Numbered from the stretch's first letter, positions 9,720-20,253 are shown. The stretch is DNA of 64,000 nt from Draconibacterium mangrovi (GCF_010586825.1 NZ_JAAAGB010000002.1:372001-436000); one strand, 5' to 3'. Translations and numbers: made by a program. Notes: a model not told the origin generated them from the sequence alone.

Positions 9720-10339
9720 GTGTACTGAATATAGAAGGAAAAGAAACCGGAAAGAAAGTCACTTTAAACGACCAGATTTTCGGTATTGAGCCCAGCGACC
9801 ACGCCATTTATTTGGATGTAAAGCAATATTTGGCGAACCAACGCCAGGGTACAAGCAAAAGTAAAGAACGTGGTGAGATTGCAGGTAGCACCAAGAAGAT
9901 TAAAAGACAAAAAGGTACAGGTACAGCTCGTGCAGGTAGCATCAAGTCGCCAGTCTTCCGTGGTGGTGGTACTATTTTTGGCCCACGTCCGCGTAACTAT
10001 GGTTTCAAGCTGAACAAAAAAGTGAAGCAATTGGCCCGTAAATCAGCTTTAACTTACAAAGCAAGCGAAAAGAGTATCGTTGTTGTTGAAGACTTCAATT
10101 TTGAAGCTCCAAAAACAAAAGAGATGATAGCAATACAGAACAATCTGCAAATTGCTGAAAAAAAGGCACTTTTCGTTTTACCAACTGAAAATAATAACAT
10201 ATATTTGTCGTCGCGAAATTTGCAAGACGTATCGGTTGTAATTGCTTCAGAGTTAAATACTTATCAGATCTTGAACGCAAAGGCCATTGTGCTTTGTGAG
10301 GGATCTGTTGCGAAAATTGAAGAAGCATTTAAACTTTAA
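9710..10339 (+). CDS. rplD: Ribosomal protein L4
   Basis: This 209-residue L4 has the conserved loop that lines the exit tunnel ([19 protein letters not shown], then [13 protein letters not shown]). L4 is an autoregulator of the S10 operon in gamma-proteobacteria; nothing in the leader here shows that this holds. The start overlaps rplC. Confidence 0.97.
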   Translation: MELSVLNIEGKETGKKVTLNDQIFGIEPSDHAIYLDVKQYLANQRQGTSKSKERGEIAGSTKKIKRQKGTGTARAGSIKSPVFRGGGTIFGPRPRNYGFKLNKKVKQLARKSALTYKASEKSIVVVEDFNFEAPKTKEMIAIQNNLQIAEKKALFVLPTENNNIYLSSRNLQDVSVVIASELNTYQILNAKAIVLCEGSVAKIEEAFKL

Positions 10340-10352
10340 CGGATAAAAAAAG

Positions 10353-10643
10353 ATGGAAATTTTAGTAAAACCATTAGTTACAGAAAAAATGACCGACCAG
10401 TCGGAACGTTTTAACCGTTACGGTTTTGTGGTAGCTCGCAATGCAAGTAAACCTGAGATTAAAAAAGCGGTTGAAGATCTTTATAACGTTTCGGTTGAGA
10501 ACGTTAACACCATGGTTTATGGTGGTAAAGTAAAATCGAGATATACCAAAGGTGGTATTATTACCGGTAAAACAGCAGCCTATAAAAAGGCTATTGTTAC
10601 TTTGGTTGAAGGAGATAGTATTGACTTTTATAGTAATATATAA
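10353..10643 (+). CDS. rplW: Ribosomal protein L23
   Basis: This 96-residue L23 begins MEILVKPLVTEKM and ends with the usual GKTAAYKKAIVTL segment. It lies at the tunnel exit and is the docking site for trigger factor and SRP. It has normal position and length between rplD and rplB. Confidence 0.97.
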   Translation: MEILVKPLVTEKMTDQSERFNRYGFVVARNASKPEIKKAVEDLYNVSVENVNTMVYGGKVKSRYTKGGIITGKTAAYKKAIVTLVEGDSIDFYSNI

Positions 10644-10665
10644 TAGTATATAATTAATAAGTATT

Positions 10666-11490
10666 ATGGCAGTAAGAAAACTGAAACCAGTAACTCCGGG
10701 TCAAAGGCACAAAGTAATTGGCGCTTTTGATACCATTACTGCATCTACACCTGAAAAATCATTGTTGGAGCCCATTAAAAAGTCCGGTGGTCGTAATAAC
10801 CAGGGACGCATGACAATGAGGTATATAGGTGGGGGACATAAACGCAAATACCGTATTATCGACTTTATGCGCGATAAAGACGGTGTTGCAGCTGTTGTCG
10901 ATTCAATTCAGTACGATCCAAACCGTACAGCTCGTATCGCCCTTCTGAAATACGAAGATGGCGAAAAACGTTACATGATTGCGCCTAACGGGTTGCAAGT
11001 TGGCCAAACTGTAATGAGCGGTACTGGAGCAGATCCTGAAATCGGTAATTGTCTTCCTCTGGCTGAAATGCCTCTTGGTACTTTGGTTCACAACATTGAA
11101 CTTCACCCAGGACAGGGTGGAGTGATGGCACGTAGTGCAGGTGCTTATGCACAATTGACCTCACGTGATGGCAAATATGCAATTTTAAAATTGCCATCAG
11201 GCGAATCTCGTATGGTACTTACGTCCTGCAGGGCTACAGTAGGTACGGTTGGAAATACAGAACATAACATCGAGAAATCGGGTAAAGCCGGTCGCTCTCG
11301 TTGGTTAGGAAGAAGACCTCGTGTTCGTGGTGTTGTAATGAACCCTGTCGATCACCCAATGGGTGGTGGTGAAGGCCGAAACTCAGGAGGACACCCGAGA
11401 TCACGTAAAGGTTTGCTTGCGAAAGGTTATAAAACCCGTTCGAAGAAAAAAGCTTCCAACAAGTATATTGTAGAACGTAGGAAAAAATAG
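10666..11490 (+). CDS. rplB: Ribosomal protein L2
   Basis: This 274-residue L2 contains the [20 protein letters not shown] segment and the C-terminal [14 protein letters not shown] loop with the histidine near the peptidyl-transferase centre. The C-terminus is strongly basic. It is a primary 23S rRNA binder. Confidence 0.98.
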   Translation: MAVRKLKPVTPGQRHKVIGAFDTITASTPEKSLLEPIKKSGGRNNQGRMTMRYIGGGHKRKYRIIDFMRDKDGVAAVVDSIQYDPNRTARIALLKYEDGEKRYMIAPNGLQVGQTVMSGTGADPEIGNCLPLAEMPLGTLVHNIELHPGQGGVMARSAGAYAQLTSRDGKYAILKLPSGESRMVLTSCRATVGTVGNTEHNIEKSGKAGRSRWLGRRPRVRGVVMNPVDHPMGGGEGRNSGGHPRSRKGLLAKGYKTRSKKKASNKYIVERRKK

Positions 11491-11506
11491 TAAAGAGGAA
11501 TAAATT

Positions 11507-11776
11507 ATGAGTCGTTCATTAAAAAAAGGCCCATTTATCGATTTCAAGTTAGAACGTAAAGTTTTAGCTATGAATGAATCGAACAAAAAATCGGTTGTGA
11601 AAACCTGGGCCAGAGCATCAGTAATTTCTCCTGATTTTGTAGGACACACTATTGCGGTACATAATGGAAACAAATTCATCCCGGTATATGTCACCGAAAA
11701 CATGGTGGGACACCGTTTGGGCGAATTTGCTCCAACCCGTACATTCAGGGGGCATGCTGGTAATAAGAAAAGATAG
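11507..11776 (+). CDS. rpsS: Ribosomal protein S19
   Basis: This 89-residue S19 starts [15 protein letters not shown] and has the [18 protein letters not shown] block and the [10 protein letters not shown] ending. It binds 16S rRNA in the 30S head with S13. Confidence 0.98.
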   Translation: MSRSLKKGPFIDFKLERKVLAMNESNKKSVVKTWARASVISPDFVGHTIAVHNGNKFIPVYVTENMVGHRLGEFAPTRTFRGHAGNKKR

Positions 11777-11802
11777 GCATTAATATTTAAAAAGTAAGTA
11801 CA

Positions 11803-12222
11803 ATGGGTGCCAGAAAAAGACTAGCAGCTGAGAAAAGAAAAGAAGAGAAAAAACAACAATATTTTGCTGTTTTACGCAACTGCCCTACATCTCCAAGGAA
11901 AATGAGGCTTGTAGCCGATTTGATCCGCGGAATGGAGGTTAATAAAGCCTTAGATGTATTGAAGTTTTCTTCAAAAGAAGCATCACGCAGGGTAGAGAAA
12001 CTTCTGCTTTCAGCCATTGCCAATTGGCAGGCGAAAAACGAAGGAGTTCGTTTAGAAGAAAGTGAACTTTACGTATCACAAATCATGGTTGATTCAGGTC
12101 GTATTTTGAAACGTTTGCGCCCGGCTCCTCAGGGTCGTGCACACCGTATCAGAAAACGCTCGAACCACGTGACTATTTACGTAGATAGTAAAGAAAGTGT
12201 TGTTGAAGAAAACCTTAATTAA
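11803..12222 (+). CDS. rplV: Ribosomal protein L22
   Basis: This 139-residue L22 has a Lys/Glu-rich N-terminal extension (residues 1-22) before the core [20 protein letters not shown] and the tunnel-loop region [20 protein letters not shown]. Such an extension is common in Bacteroidota. Confidence 0.96.
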   Translation: MGARKRLAAEKRKEEKKQQYFAVLRNCPTSPRKMRLVADLIRGMEVNKALDVLKFSSKEASRRVEKLLLSAIANWQAKNEGVRLEESELYVSQIMVDSGRILKRLRPAPQGRAHRIRKRSNHVTIYVDSKESVVEENLN

Positions 12223-12227
12223 TATTC

Positions 12228-12944
12228 ATGGGACAAAAAGTAAATCCGATAGCAAATCGTTTGGGATTCATCAAAGGATGGGATTCAAACTGGTTCGGTG
12301 GTGATAATTACGGCGACAAACTGGTTGAAGACCAAAAGATCAGGAAATACCTGAATGCTCGTTTGGCCAAAGCCAGCATTTCAAGAATCGTTATTGAACG
12401 TACCTTGAAGCTGATCACCATCACCGTTCATACTTCTCGCCCTGGTATTATTATTGGTAAAGGCGGTCAGGAAGTTGACAAACTGAAAGAAGAATTAAAA
12501 AAGATTACCAAAAAAGAGGTTCAAATCAACATTTTCGAGATCAAACGTCCTGAACTTGATGCTAAGATCGTTGCAAATAACATTGCACGTCAGCTAGAGG
12601 GTAAGATTGCTTACCGTAGGGCGGTTAAAATGGCCATTGCTTCAACCATGAGAATGGGAGCCGAAGGAATCAAAGTATTGGTTTCAGGTAGGTTAAACGG
12701 AGCAGAGATGGCTCGTTCTGAAATGTATAAAGACGGCCGTACTCCGCTTCATACTTTGCGTGCAGATATTGATTACGCATTGGCAGAAGCATTAACAAAA
12801 ACCGGACTTATTGGAATTAAAGTTTGGATTTGTAAAGGTATGGTATACGGAAATCGCGACCTTTCGCCTAACGTTGGACAAAAGTCCGGACGTCCGGGTG
12901 GAAACAGAGGTGGTGGTGCAAACCGTAACCGTCGTAGAAAATAG
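12228..12944 (+). CDS. rpsC: Ribosomal protein S3
   Basis: This 238-residue S3 begins [13 protein letters not shown] and contains a KH domain with [16 protein letters not shown]. It ends in a Gly/Arg/Asn-rich basic tail (about residues 218-238). It lines the mRNA entry tunnel. Confidence 0.98.
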   Translation: MGQKVNPIANRLGFIKGWDSNWFGGDNYGDKLVEDQKIRKYLNARLAKASISRIVIERTLKLITITVHTSRPGIIIGKGGQEVDKLKEELKKITKKEVQINIFEIKRPELDAKIVANNIARQLEGKIAYRRAVKMAIASTMRMGAEGIKVLVSGRLNGAEMARSEMYKDGRTPLHTLRADIDYALAEALTKTGLIGIKVWICKGMVYGNRDLSPNVGQKSGRPGGNRGGGANRNRRRK

Positions 12945-12973
12945 TGGTTTAACACTCACAATCTAAAAAAAGG

Positions 12974-13396
12974 ATGTTACAGCCAAGAAAAGTAAAATTT
13001 AGAAGAGTACAGAAGGGTCGAATGAAAGGTAACGCTCAACGCGGAAACCAATTAGCATTCGGTTCATTTGGAATAAAGTCGTTGGAAGAATCGTGGCTTA
13101 CCGGTAGGCAGATTGAAGCTGCCAGGGTTGCGGTAACACGTTATATGCAACGTCGAGGACAAATTTGGATACGCGTATTCCCCGATAAACCTATTACCAA
13201 AAAGCCAGCCGAAGTAAGGATGGGTAAAGGTAAAGGTGCTCCTGAAGGATTTGTTGCTCCGATAGCTCCGGGTCGTATTATTATTGAAGCCGAAGGCGTT
13301 TCATTGGAAACAGCAAAAGAAGCTTTAAGACTTGCCGCTCAGAAACTACCGGTAAAAACAAAATTTATGGTTAGACGTGATTATGTTGAAGAATAA
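12974..13396 (+). CDS. rplP: Ribosomal protein L16
   Basis: This 140-residue L16 has [19 protein letters not shown] at the start and [19 protein letters not shown] in the middle. It organises the A-site region of 23S rRNA. Confidence 0.98.
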   Translation: MLQPRKVKFRRVQKGRMKGNAQRGNQLAFGSFGIKSLEESWLTGRQIEAARVAVTRYMQRRGQIWIRVFPDKPITKKPAEVRMGKGKGAPEGFVAPIAPGRIIIEAEGVSLETAKEALRLAAQKLPVKTKFMVRRDYVEE

Positions 13397-13409
13397 AATT
13401 AGGTGAATC

Positions 13410-13613
13410 ATGAAAGTAAGTGAAATCAAAGAAATGACGAACAACGAAATCGTTGAGCGTCTGCAAATTGAAAAAGAAAATCTTGTTCGCCTAAGATTGA
13501 ATCATGCTGTATCGCCGCTTGAAAATCCTACCAGATTAAGGGAAACTAAAGCAACGATCGCACGTTTGAATACAATTCTTCGCGAAAGAGAATTAAACGA
13601 AAATCAGAAGTAA
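13410..13613 (+). CDS. rpmC: Ribosomal protein L29
   Basis: This 67-residue helical protein begins [18 protein letters not shown] and has the typical [20 protein letters not shown] core. It sits next to L23 at the tunnel exit. The size is normal. Confidence 0.96.
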   Translation: MKVSEIKEMTNNEIVERLQIEKENLVRLRLNHAVSPLENPTRLRETKATIARLNTILRERELNENQK

Positions 13614-13620
13614 TTCAACG

Positions 13621-13884
13621 ATGGAAAATAAAGAAAGAAATCTCAGAAAAGAGAGAATCGGGGTCGTTGTTAGTGATAAAATGGATAAATCGATTGTGGT
13701 TGCCGAGAAACGCAAAGAAAAGCACCCAATCTATGGTAAGTTCGTTAACAAAACTACCAAATTCCATGTCCACGATGAGAAAAATGATTGCAACGTTGGC
13801 GATACAGTAAGGATTATGGAAACTCGTCCTTTAAGTAAAACCAAATGTTGGAGAGTAGTTGAAATAATAGAAAGAGCTAAGTAA
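13621..13884 (+). CDS. rpsQ: Ribosomal protein S17
   Basis: This 87-residue OB-fold protein has [16 protein letters not shown] and [15 protein letters not shown] followed by [14 protein letters not shown]. It is a primary binder of the 16S 5-prime domain. Confidence 0.97.
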   Translation: MENKERNLRKERIGVVVSDKMDKSIVVAEKRKEKHPIYGKFVNKTTKFHVHDEKNDCNVGDTVRIMETRPLSKTKCWRVVEIIERAK

Positions 13885-13886
13885 TC

Positions 13887-14252
13887 ATGGTACAACAAGA
13901 ATCAAGATGTTCGGTAGCCGATAACAGTGGAGCAAAAGAAGTTTTAGTGATCCGTGTATTAGGCGGAACACGCAAACGTTATGCTACATTGGGCGACACT
14001 GTTGTGGTTACTGTAAAAAGTGCACTTGCCGGAGGCGAGATGAAAAAAGGTACTGTATCACGCGCAATTGTTGTACGTACGAAGAAAGAAAACCGTCGTC
14101 AGGATGGTTCTTATATTCGTTTCGACGATAACGCTGTAGTACTTCTTAACAACGCTGGTGAAATGCGTGGAACACGTATTTTCGGTCCTGTAGCACGTGA
14201 ATTACGCGAGAAGAATATGAAAATTATCTCACTCGCTCCAGAAGTATTGTAA
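13887..14252 (+). CDS. rplN: Ribosomal protein L14
   Basis: This 121-residue L14 has [18 protein letters not shown] and the closing [12 protein letters not shown]. It starts two bases after rpsQ, so coupling is likely. Confidence 0.98.
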   Translation: MVQQESRCSVADNSGAKEVLVIRVLGGTRKRYATLGDTVVVTVKSALAGGEMKKGTVSRAIVVRTKKENRRQDGSYIRFDDNAVVLLNNAGEMRGTRIFGPVARELREKNMKIISLAPEVL

Positions 14253-14269
14253 AAAGAAAAAAGCTCAAA

Positions 14270-14593
14270 ATGCAGAAAAAGTTACACATAAAAAAAGGTG
14301 ACACTGTGGTTGTGATCGCTGGTAACAGTAAAGGCCAAAAAGGTCGTGTACTGGAGGTGATCAGAAAAACCGACAGAGCAATAGTTGAAGGTGTTAACAT
14401 GATGAAAAAGCATACCAAACCTAACGCGGAAGCGCCACAGGGTGGTATCATTGAACGAGAAGCACCGGTGCATATTTCTAACCTTATGTTGGTTGATCCT
14501 AAAACAGGTGAAGCTACACGTGTCGGAAAGAAATTGAATGACGATGGTAAATTAGTTCGTATTTCGAAAAAAACAGGAGAGGAGATTAAGTAA
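14270..14593 (+). CDS. rplX: Ribosomal protein L24
   Basis: This 107-residue L24 has a KOW segment ([19 protein letters not shown]) and the [10 protein letters not shown] motif. Its stop codon shares a base with the rplE start (TAATG). Confidence 0.97.
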   Translation: MQKKLHIKKGDTVVVIAGNSKGQKGRVLEVIRKTDRAIVEGVNMMKKHTKPNAEAPQGGIIEREAPVHISNLMLVDPKTGEATRVGKKLNDDGKLVRISKKTGEEIK

Positions 14594-15150
14594 TGGCTTA
14601 CGTACCAACTCTTAAGAAGAAATATCAGGAAGAAATAATCCCTGCTTTAAAGAAAGAGTATGATTACTCTTCTGTAATGCAGGTTCCGAAATTAGAAAAG
14701 ATCATCCTTAACCAGGGTGTTGGAGCAGCAATCGCCGACAAAAAACTGATCGACGTAGCTCAAACCGAAATGACAATGATCGCCGGCCAGAAAGCCGTAC
14801 AAACTTTGTCAAAAAAGGATATCTCTAATTTCAAATTGAGAAAGAAAATGCCAATTGGCGTGCGTGTAACATTACGTCGCGACCAAATGTATGAATTCTT
14901 GGATCGTTTAATTGCTGTGGCACTGCCACGTATTCGCGACTTTAAAGGTATCGAAAGCAAAATGGACGGCCGTGGAAACTACACACTTGGCGTTCCGGAA
15001 CAAATTATTTTCCCGGAGATCGTACTTGATAAAGTAAGTAAGATCAACGGAATGAATATTACCTTTGTCACTTCTGCAAAAACCGACGAAGAAGGTTTTG
15101 CTTTGTTGAAAGAATTAGGTTTACCATTTAAAAACGTTAAAAAGAACTAG
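14593..15150 (+). CDS. rplE: Ribosomal protein L5
   Basis: This 185-residue L5 has [13 protein letters not shown], the [16 protein letters not shown] block and [14 protein letters not shown]. It binds 5S rRNA in the central protuberance. It overlaps rplX by one base. Confidence 0.98.
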   Translation: MAYVPTLKKKYQEEIIPALKKEYDYSSVMQVPKLEKIILNQGVGAAIADKKLIDVAQTEMTMIAGQKAVQTLSKKDISNFKLRKKMPIGVRVTLRRDQMYEFLDRLIAVALPRIRDFKGIESKMDGRGNYTLGVPEQIIFPEIVLDKVSKINGMNITFVTSAKTDEEGFALLKELGLPFKNVKKN

Positions 15151-15152
15151 TA

Positions 15153-15422
15153 ATGGCTAAAGAATCAATGAAAGCACGCGAAGTGAAACGTGCAAAACTA
15201 GTTGAGAAATACGCCGAAAAACGTGCCAGATTGAAAGCTGAAGGCGATTGGGAAGGTTTGCAAAAACTACCTAAAAACTCGGCAAAAGTACGTTTGCACA
15301 ATCGTTGCAAACTTAGCGGCCGTCCGAAAGGGTATATGCGCCAATTCGGTATCAGCAGGATTGATTTTAGGGAAATGGCTTCAAATGGCCTGATTCCAGG
15401 AGTTAAAAAGGCAAGTTGGTAA
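15153..15422 (+). CDS. rpsN: Ribosomal protein S14 (zinc-independent long form)
   Basis: This 89-residue S14 contains [20 protein letters not shown] and ends IPGVKKASW. It has only one cysteine and lacks the paired CxxC motifs of the short zinc-binding type, so it is the zinc-free form. Confidence 0.97.
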   Translation: MAKESMKAREVKRAKLVEKYAEKRARLKAEGDWEGLQKLPKNSAKVRLHNRCKLSGRPKGYMRQFGISRIDFREMASNGLIPGVKKASW

Positions 15423-15443
15423 TCGTTAAAAGAAACTTGAAAA

Positions 15444-15851
15444 ATGAGTAAAGTAACAGATCCAATAGCAGATTATCTGACAAGGGTAAGAAATGCAATT
15501 ATGGCGAAAAACCGTGTAGTTGACATTCCTGCTTCAAATATTAAAAAAGAGATGACTAAACTTTTGAAAGAAAAAGGTTACATCTTAAACTACAAATTTG
15601 AAGAAGGTGTTGGCGTTCAGGGTAACATTAAAATTGCGTTGAAATACAATCCAGAAACAAAAGTATCTGCAATAAAAGCGTTAGAACGCATTAGTAAACC
15701 AGGTTTACGTCAGTACTGCGACACAACCAGTATCCCACGTGTACTAAATGGTTTAGGCATAGCAATAATCTCTACCTCTAAAGGTGTAATTACCGATAAA
15801 GAAGCTCGTGAGCTTAACGTAGGTGGAGAAGTTTTATGTTACGTGTATTAA
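15444..15851 (+). CDS. rpsH: Ribosomal protein S8
   Basis: This 135-residue S8 begins with [13 protein letters not shown] and ends with the conserved [20 protein letters not shown] and GGEVLCYVY. It binds the central domain of 16S rRNA and represses the spc operon in E. coli. Confidence 0.97.
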   Translation: MSKVTDPIADYLTRVRNAIMAKNRVVDIPASNIKKEMTKLLKEKGYILNYKFEEGVGVQGNIKIALKYNPETKVSAIKALERISKPGLRQYCDTTSIPRVLNGLGIAIISTSKGVITDKEARELNVGGEVLCYVY

Positions 15852-15866
15852 TAGGGAGGAACAGTC

Positions 15867-16421
15867 ATGTCAAGAATAGGAAAATTACCCATTTCAATAC
15901 CAGCAGGAGTAGAAGTAAAAGTTAACGACAATGTTGTTAGCGTAAAAGGTCCTCTGGGTGAATTGACTCAGCAAGTTGATCCGCTTATCGAGGTTGCCAT
16001 CGAAGATGCAACTATCGAAGTAAAAAGAAACGGCGAATCAAAACGCGAAAAGTCAATGCACGGACTGTACCGCTCTTTGATCAATAACATGGTGGAAGGC
16101 GTATCAAAAGGATACGAAATTAAATTAGAGTTAGTTGGTGTAGGTTATCGTGCAGAAGTTCTGCCAGATAACGTACTTGACCTTGTATTAGGTTTTGCTC
16201 ACCATACTTACCTGCAACTTCCAGCAGAAGTTAAAGTAGAGGCATTATCTGATAAACGCAGTACGCCATCGGTGACTCTTAAAAGTCACGACAAACAATT
16301 AATCGGACAAGTAGCTGCCAAAATCAGATCCTTCCGTAAACCTGAACCTTACAAAGGAAAAGGTATTAAGTTTGCAGGCGAAGTATTGAGGCGTAAAGCT
16401 GGTAAAGCCGCCGGTAAGTAA
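15867..16421 (+). CDS. rplF: Ribosomal protein L6
   Basis: This 184-residue L6 starts SRIGKLPISIPAGVEV and has the terminal KGKGIKFAGEVLRRKAGKA. A good Shine-Dalgarno (AGGGAGGA) precedes the ATG, unusual among the genes of this operon. Confidence 0.97.
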   Translation: MSRIGKLPISIPAGVEVKVNDNVVSVKGPLGELTQQVDPLIEVAIEDATIEVKRNGESKREKSMHGLYRSLINNMVEGVSKGYEIKLELVGVGYRAEVLPDNVLDLVLGFAHHTYLQLPAEVKVEALSDKRSTPSVTLKSHDKQLIGQVAAKIRSFRKPEPYKGKGIKFAGEVLRRKAGKAAGK

Positions 16422-16442
16422 TTTTTAAAAAGATTAATTATT

Positions 16443-16799
16443 ATGGCATTAACAAAAGTTCAAAAGCGAGCAAGAATAAAAAGTCGCATACGCACAGTTG
16501 TTTCCGGCACAGCAGAACGTCCACGATTAAGCGTTTACAGAAGTAACAAGCAAATCTACGTTCAGGTTATTGACGATGTACAAGGAGCAACTTTGTTGGC
16601 AGTTTCATCATCAGATAAAGGTATTACTGAAACAAGCGGTACAAAAACTGAAAAAGCTGCGTTGGTTGGTAAAGCAGTGGCAGAAAAAGCCCTGGCAGCC
16701 GGAATTACTGAAGTTGTATTCGACAGAGGTGGTAACTTATACCACGGAAGAGTAAAACAATTAGCTGACGCTGCCCGTGAAGGTGGCCTTAAATTCTAA
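16443..16799 (+). CDS. rplR: Ribosomal protein L18
   Basis: This 118-residue L18 has [20 protein letters not shown] and ends with [20 protein letters not shown]. It binds 5S rRNA with L5. Confidence 0.97.
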   Translation: MALTKVQKRARIKSRIRTVVSGTAERPRLSVYRSNKQIYVQVIDDVQGATLLAVSSSDKGITETSGTKTEKAALVGKAVAEKALAAGITEVVFDRGGNLYHGRVKQLADAAREGGLKF

Positions 16800-16803
16800 T
16801 ATT

Positions 16804-17319
16804 ATGGCGAAAGTAAGTAATAAAGTAAAAACAAGCGACCTGGAATTAAAAGACAGGTTGGTAGCCATTAATCGTGTAACCAAAGTAACAAAAGGTGGAC
16901 GTACGTTCAGTTTCTCTGCCATTGTTATTGTGGGCGACGAAAAAGGAATTGTAGGCTGGGGACTTGGTAAAGCAAGCGAAGTAACAACAGCAATTTCTAA
17001 AGGCGTTGACGCAGCTAAAAAGAACCTGGTAAAAATTCCGGTAATTAACGGAACTATACCTCACGAACAAACCGCTAAATTCGGCGGTGCAAACGTCCTG
17101 TTAAAACCTGCTTCGTCGGGTACCGGTCTGAAGGCTGGTGGTGCGATGCGTGCAGTACTGGAAAGTGCCGGTATTCACGACGTTTTGGCTAAGTCAAAAG
17201 GATCATCAAACCCACACAACCTGGTAAAAGCAACAATGAATGCTTTGACCGAGTTAAGGGATGCTTATACAGTAGCTGAACACAGAGGTGTTTCAATGGA
17301 AAAAGTTTTTAAAGGATAA
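16804..17319 (+). CDS. rpsE: Ribosomal protein S5
   Basis: This 171-residue S5 is read from the ATG at 16804, four bases after the rplR stop; a longer in-frame reading overlaps rplR and adds nine residues with no family support. It has the [20 protein letters not shown] and GLGKASEV blocks and the [11 protein letters not shown] ending. Confidence 0.97.
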   Translation: MAKVSNKVKTSDLELKDRLVAINRVTKVTKGGRTFSFSAIVIVGDEKGIVGWGLGKASEVTTAISKGVDAAKKNLVKIPVINGTIPHEQTAKFGGANVLLKPASSGTGLKAGGAMRAVLESAGIHDVLAKSKGSSNPHNLVKATMNALTELRDAYTVAEHRGVSMEKVFKG

Positions 17320-17326
17320 CACAGTT

Positions 17327-17509
17327 ATGGCTAAATTAAAAATAACACAAGTAAAAAGTGGTATCGGTTCAACAAAACGACAAAAAGCAACGCTCGAGTC
17401 GTTAGGTTTGAAAAAATTGAACCAAACTGTTGTTCACGAAGCTACTCCTCAAATTGTTGGCATGGCTAACAAACTGAGACATTTACTGAGTATAGAAGAA
17501 GTTAAGTAA
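17327..17509 (+). CDS. rpmD: Ribosomal protein L30
   Basis: This 60-residue L30 is read from the ATG at 17327, giving MAKLKITQVKSGIGSTKRQK, which matches the family start. A longer upstream reading would overlap rpsE. Its presence is useful since L30 is absent from some phyla. Confidence 0.96.
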   Translation: MAKLKITQVKSGIGSTKRQKATLESLGLKKLNQTVVHEATPQIVGMANKLRHLLSIEEVK

Positions 17510-17533
17510 TATTTCAAACTATTGAAATTATGA

Positions 17534-17561
17534 AACGGGTCTCGAGCACTCGAGACCCGTT
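17534..17561. repeat. Perfect hairpin in the rpmD-rplO spacer
   Basis: Two perfect 13-base arms (17534-17546 and 17549-17561) form a G/C-rich stem with a very short loop. It is not followed by a T-run, so a simple terminator is unlikely. It begins TATGAAACGGGTC, like the hairpin between infA and rpmJ. Confidence 0.8.
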
Positions 17562-17598
17562 CCATCTTATTCAATGGAATATAAAAATATTTAATAAG

Positions 17599-18045
17599 AT
17601 GAATTTAAGTAACTTACAACCTGCAGAAGGATCGACTAAAACTGGTAAACGAATTGGTCGTGGTCAGGGCTCTGGCCGTGGCGGTACATCAACTCGTGGT
17701 CATAAAGGTCAAAAGTCGCGTTCAGGTTACTCAAGAAAAATTGGTTTCGAAGGTGGTCAAATGCCTTTGCAACGTGTAGTTCCAAAAATGGGATTTAAAA
17801 ACATCAACCGTGTTGAATACAAAGCAATCAACCTTGATGTACTTGAGAACCTTGCAACTAAAAAGAACCTGACCGTAATTGACAAAGAATCCTTGATTAA
17901 CGCAGGTATCGCGTCGAAAAACGACAAGATCAAAATTCTTGGCGGAGGTACTTTAACTAAAAAATTAGAAGTTAAAGCCGCTGCATTTTCAAAAAGCGCG
18001 AAGGAAGCAATAGAAAAATTAGAAGGAACAACCGAAATAGCTTAA
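17599..18045 (+). CDS. rplO: Ribosomal protein L15
   Basis: This 148-residue L15 starts at the ATG at 17599 (MNLSNLQPAEGSTKTGKRIG), the family start. A longer reading from 17530 would translate the hairpin and is rejected. The Gly-rich GRGQGSGRGGTSTRGHKGQK region and GFEGGQMPLQRVVPKMGF are typical. Confidence 0.96.
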   Translation: MNLSNLQPAEGSTKTGKRIGRGQGSGRGGTSTRGHKGQKSRSGYSRKIGFEGGQMPLQRVVPKMGFKNINRVEYKAINLDVLENLATKKNLTVIDKESLINAGIASKNDKIKILGGGTLTKKLEVKAAAFSKSAKEAIEKLEGTTEIA

Positions 18046-18051
18046 ACCGGA

Positions 18052-19383
18052 ATGAAACGATTTATTGAGACCCTAAAGAATATTTATAAGATTGAAGATC
18101 TAAGGTTCAGAATTGGAACAACACTGTTTTTCCTGTTAATTTACAGGTTAGGCTCGTTTGTTTCGCTTCCGGGAATTGATCCGGCTCAGTTACAAAACCT
18201 GCAAAGTCAAACTTCTGACGGATTGCTGGGATTGATTAACATGTTTTCGGGTGGTGCGTTTGCACAGGCTTCTGTCTTTGCTTTAGGAATCATGCCGTAT
18301 ATTTCTGCCTCAATTGTTATCCAGTTAATGGGTATCGCAGTTCCCTATTTCCAGAGGTTGCAGAAAGAGGGAGAGTCAGGAAGAAGGAAAATAAATCAGA
18401 TTACACGTTATTTAACCGTGTTAATTCTGATTCCGCAGGCATCGGCATATCTTACTAATCTACACATGCAATTACCCGGTTCGGCTTTCGCAATGACAGG
18501 AATATGGTTTAACGCCCCTTCCATTGTGATTTTAACAGCCGGATCGATGTTTGTGTTATGGTTAGGAGAGCGAATTACCGATAAAGGTATTGGTAATGGT
18601 ATCTCTTTGATCATTATGATTGGTATTATTGCCCGTTTACCAATGGCCGTGGTTCAGGAATTTGGATCGCGAATCAATGGTGGAGGTTTAGTAATGTTCC
18701 TGGTAGAGTTTGTTATCCTGTTTATCGTATTTATGGCATCAATTGCCTTAGTACAGGGAACCCGTAGGATTCCGGTACAGTACGCGAAACGAATTGTTGG
18801 TAACAAGCAATATGGCGGAGTACGTCAGTACATCCCTTTGAAAGTTAATGCTGCAGGTGTAATGCCTATCATTTTTGCTCAGGCAATTATGATGGTGCCT
18901 ATTACAATTGTTGGTGTTGCTAATTCTGAAAATCTGCGTGGTGTGGCGGCTGCCTTATCAAACATCACAGGTTTATGGTATAATTTAACACAATTTTTAT
19001 TAGTGGTAGCTTTTACGTATTTTTACACCGCTATTACTATTAACCCAACCCAAATGGCAGAGGATATGAAGAAAAACGGTGGTTTTATTCCGGGTGTTAA
19101 ACCAGGAAAGAAAACTGTTGAATTTCTTGATACCGTTATGTCGCGTATAACATTACCCGGTTCTATTTTCTTAGGATTGGTAACTATTATGCCGGCCTTT
19201 GCCATGATGATTGGAATCAGCCAGTCGTTTGCCCTGTTCTACGGTGGTACATCGCTGCTAATTCTTGTTGGTGTAGTGTTAGATACCTTACAGCAGATTG
19301 AAAGTCACCTGTTGATGCGCCATTACGACGGTTTGATGCAATCAGGCCGAATTAAAGGTCGTCCGGGACTCGGAGGAATGTAA
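18052..19383 (+). CDS. secY: Preprotein translocase subunit SecY
   Basis: This 443-residue channel protein of the Sec translocon has ten hydrophobic spans. It carries the family signatures FMASIALVQGTRRIPVQYAK and GGVRQYIPLKVNAAGVMPI. It follows rplO by six bases, the standard spc operon arrangement. Confidence 0.98.
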   Translation: MKRFIETLKNIYKIEDLRFRIGTTLFFLLIYRLGSFVSLPGIDPAQLQNLQSQTSDGLLGLINMFSGGAFAQASVFALGIMPYISASIVIQLMGIAVPYFQRLQKEGESGRRKINQITRYLTVLILIPQASAYLTNLHMQLPGSAFAMTGIWFNAPSIVILTAGSMFVLWLGERITDKGIGNGISLIIMIGIIARLPMAVVQEFGSRINGGGLVMFLVEFVILFIVFMASIALVQGTRRIPVQYAKRIVGNKQYGGVRQYIPLKVNAAGVMPIIFAQAIMMVPITIVGVANSENLRGVAAALSNITGLWYNLTQFLLVVAFTYFYTAITINPTQMAEDMKKNGGFIPGVKPGKKTVEFLDTVMSRITLPGSIFLGLVTIMPAFAMMIGISQSFALFYGGTSLLILVGVVLDTLQQIESHLLMRHYDGLMQSGRIKGRPGLGGM

Positions 19384-19445
19384 GACAAATTGTAAAAAGA
19401 GATATTTAGTATAAACTTATTCAAAAAAAATTAAAAGAGAATTTT

Positions 19446-19667
19446 ATGGCAAAACAACCTTCCATAGAACAAGATGGAACAATTATAGAAGCATTATCAA
19501 ACGCAATGTTTAGGGTTGAACTGGAAAACGGTCACGTTATAACAGGACACATTTCCGGGAAAATGAGAATGCATTATATTAAAATTTTGCCAGGGGATAA
19601 GGTTAAAGTCGAAATGTCTCCTTACGATTTAACTAAAGGTAGAATTACGTTTAGGTACAAAAACTAA
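19446..19667 (+). CDS. infA: Translation initiation factor IF-1
   Basis: This 73-residue single OB-fold protein has [20 protein letters not shown] and [19 protein letters not shown]. It occupies the 30S A site during initiation. Its place between secY and rpmJ is typical. Confidence 0.98.
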   Translation: MAKQPSIEQDGTIIEALSNAMFRVELENGHVITGHISGKMRMHYIKILPGDKVKVEMSPYDLTKGRITFRYKN

Positions 19668-19684
19668 AGATTGTATATGAAACG

Positions 19685-19706
19685 AGTCCCGACAAACGTC
19701 GGACAT
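19685..19706. repeat. Imperfect hairpin between infA and rpmJ
   Basis: GTCCCGAC can pair with GTCGGAC around an AAAC loop, with one unpaired base. The leading bases TATGAAACGAGTC resemble those of the rpmD-rplO hairpin, so the two may be one repeat family. Confidence 0.6.
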
Positions 19707-19735
19707 CGATACAAAAAATTAAAAAAATAATTAAG

Positions 19736-19852
19736 ATGAAAACTCGTGTTTCAGTTAAAAAACGTAGCGAAGACTGCAAAATTATACGCAGGAAAGGACG
19801 TTTGTATGTGATTAATAAGAAGAACCCTAAGTTTAAACAACGTCAAGGGTAA
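19736..19852 (+). CDS. rpmJ: Ribosomal protein L36 (cysteine-poor form)
   Basis: This 38-residue reading frame starts [20 protein letters not shown] and ends [10 protein letters not shown], the full L36 pattern. Of the usual C-C-C-H zinc ligands only one cysteine (Cys14) remains, so this is the zinc-free variant, matching the zinc-free S14. It lies directly before rpsM. Confidence 0.95.
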   Translation: MKTRVSVKKRSEDCKIIRRKGRLYVINKKNPKFKQRQG

Positions 19853-19875
19853 TTAATCTTAAAAAAAAGAATTTT

Positions 19876-20253
19876 ATGGCACGTATTACAGGTGTTGATA
19901 TTCCAAGTAATAAAAGAGGTGAGATTGCTCTTACTTATATTTATGGTATTGGCCGCAGCAGAGCCATCACTATCCTGGAAGAAGCAGGTGTAGACAAAAA
20001 CCTGAAAGTACAGGATTGGACTGATGATGATTTAGCAGCTGTTCGTGGAGTTATCGGCGATAACTTCAAAGTGGAAGGTGAGCTAAGATCAGAAGTTCAG
20101 ATGAACATTAAGCGTTTAATGGATATTGGTTGTTACCGTGGTATCCGTCACCGTATCGGTTTACCGGTTCGCGGACAGAGCACAAAAAACAACGCACGTA
20201 CCCGTAAAGGAAAACGTAAAACTGTTGCTAACAAAAAAATGGCCACTAAATAA
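19876..20253 (+). CDS. rpsM: Ribosomal protein S13
   Basis: This 125-residue S13 has [20 protein letters not shown] and the basic C-terminus [19 protein letters not shown]. It contacts L5 and S19 across the subunit bridge. Confidence 0.98.
   Translation: MARITGVDIPSNKRGEIALTYIYGIGRSRAITILEEAGVDKNLKVQDWTDDDLAAVRGVIGDNFKVEGELRSEVQMNIKRLMDIGCYRGIRHRIGLPVRGQSTKNNARTRKGKRKTVANKKMATK

Noticed and set aside
17530-17598. N-terminal extension of L15 (MKRVSSTRDPF)
   Set aside because: It would translate a perfect hairpin, and the family start is at 17599.
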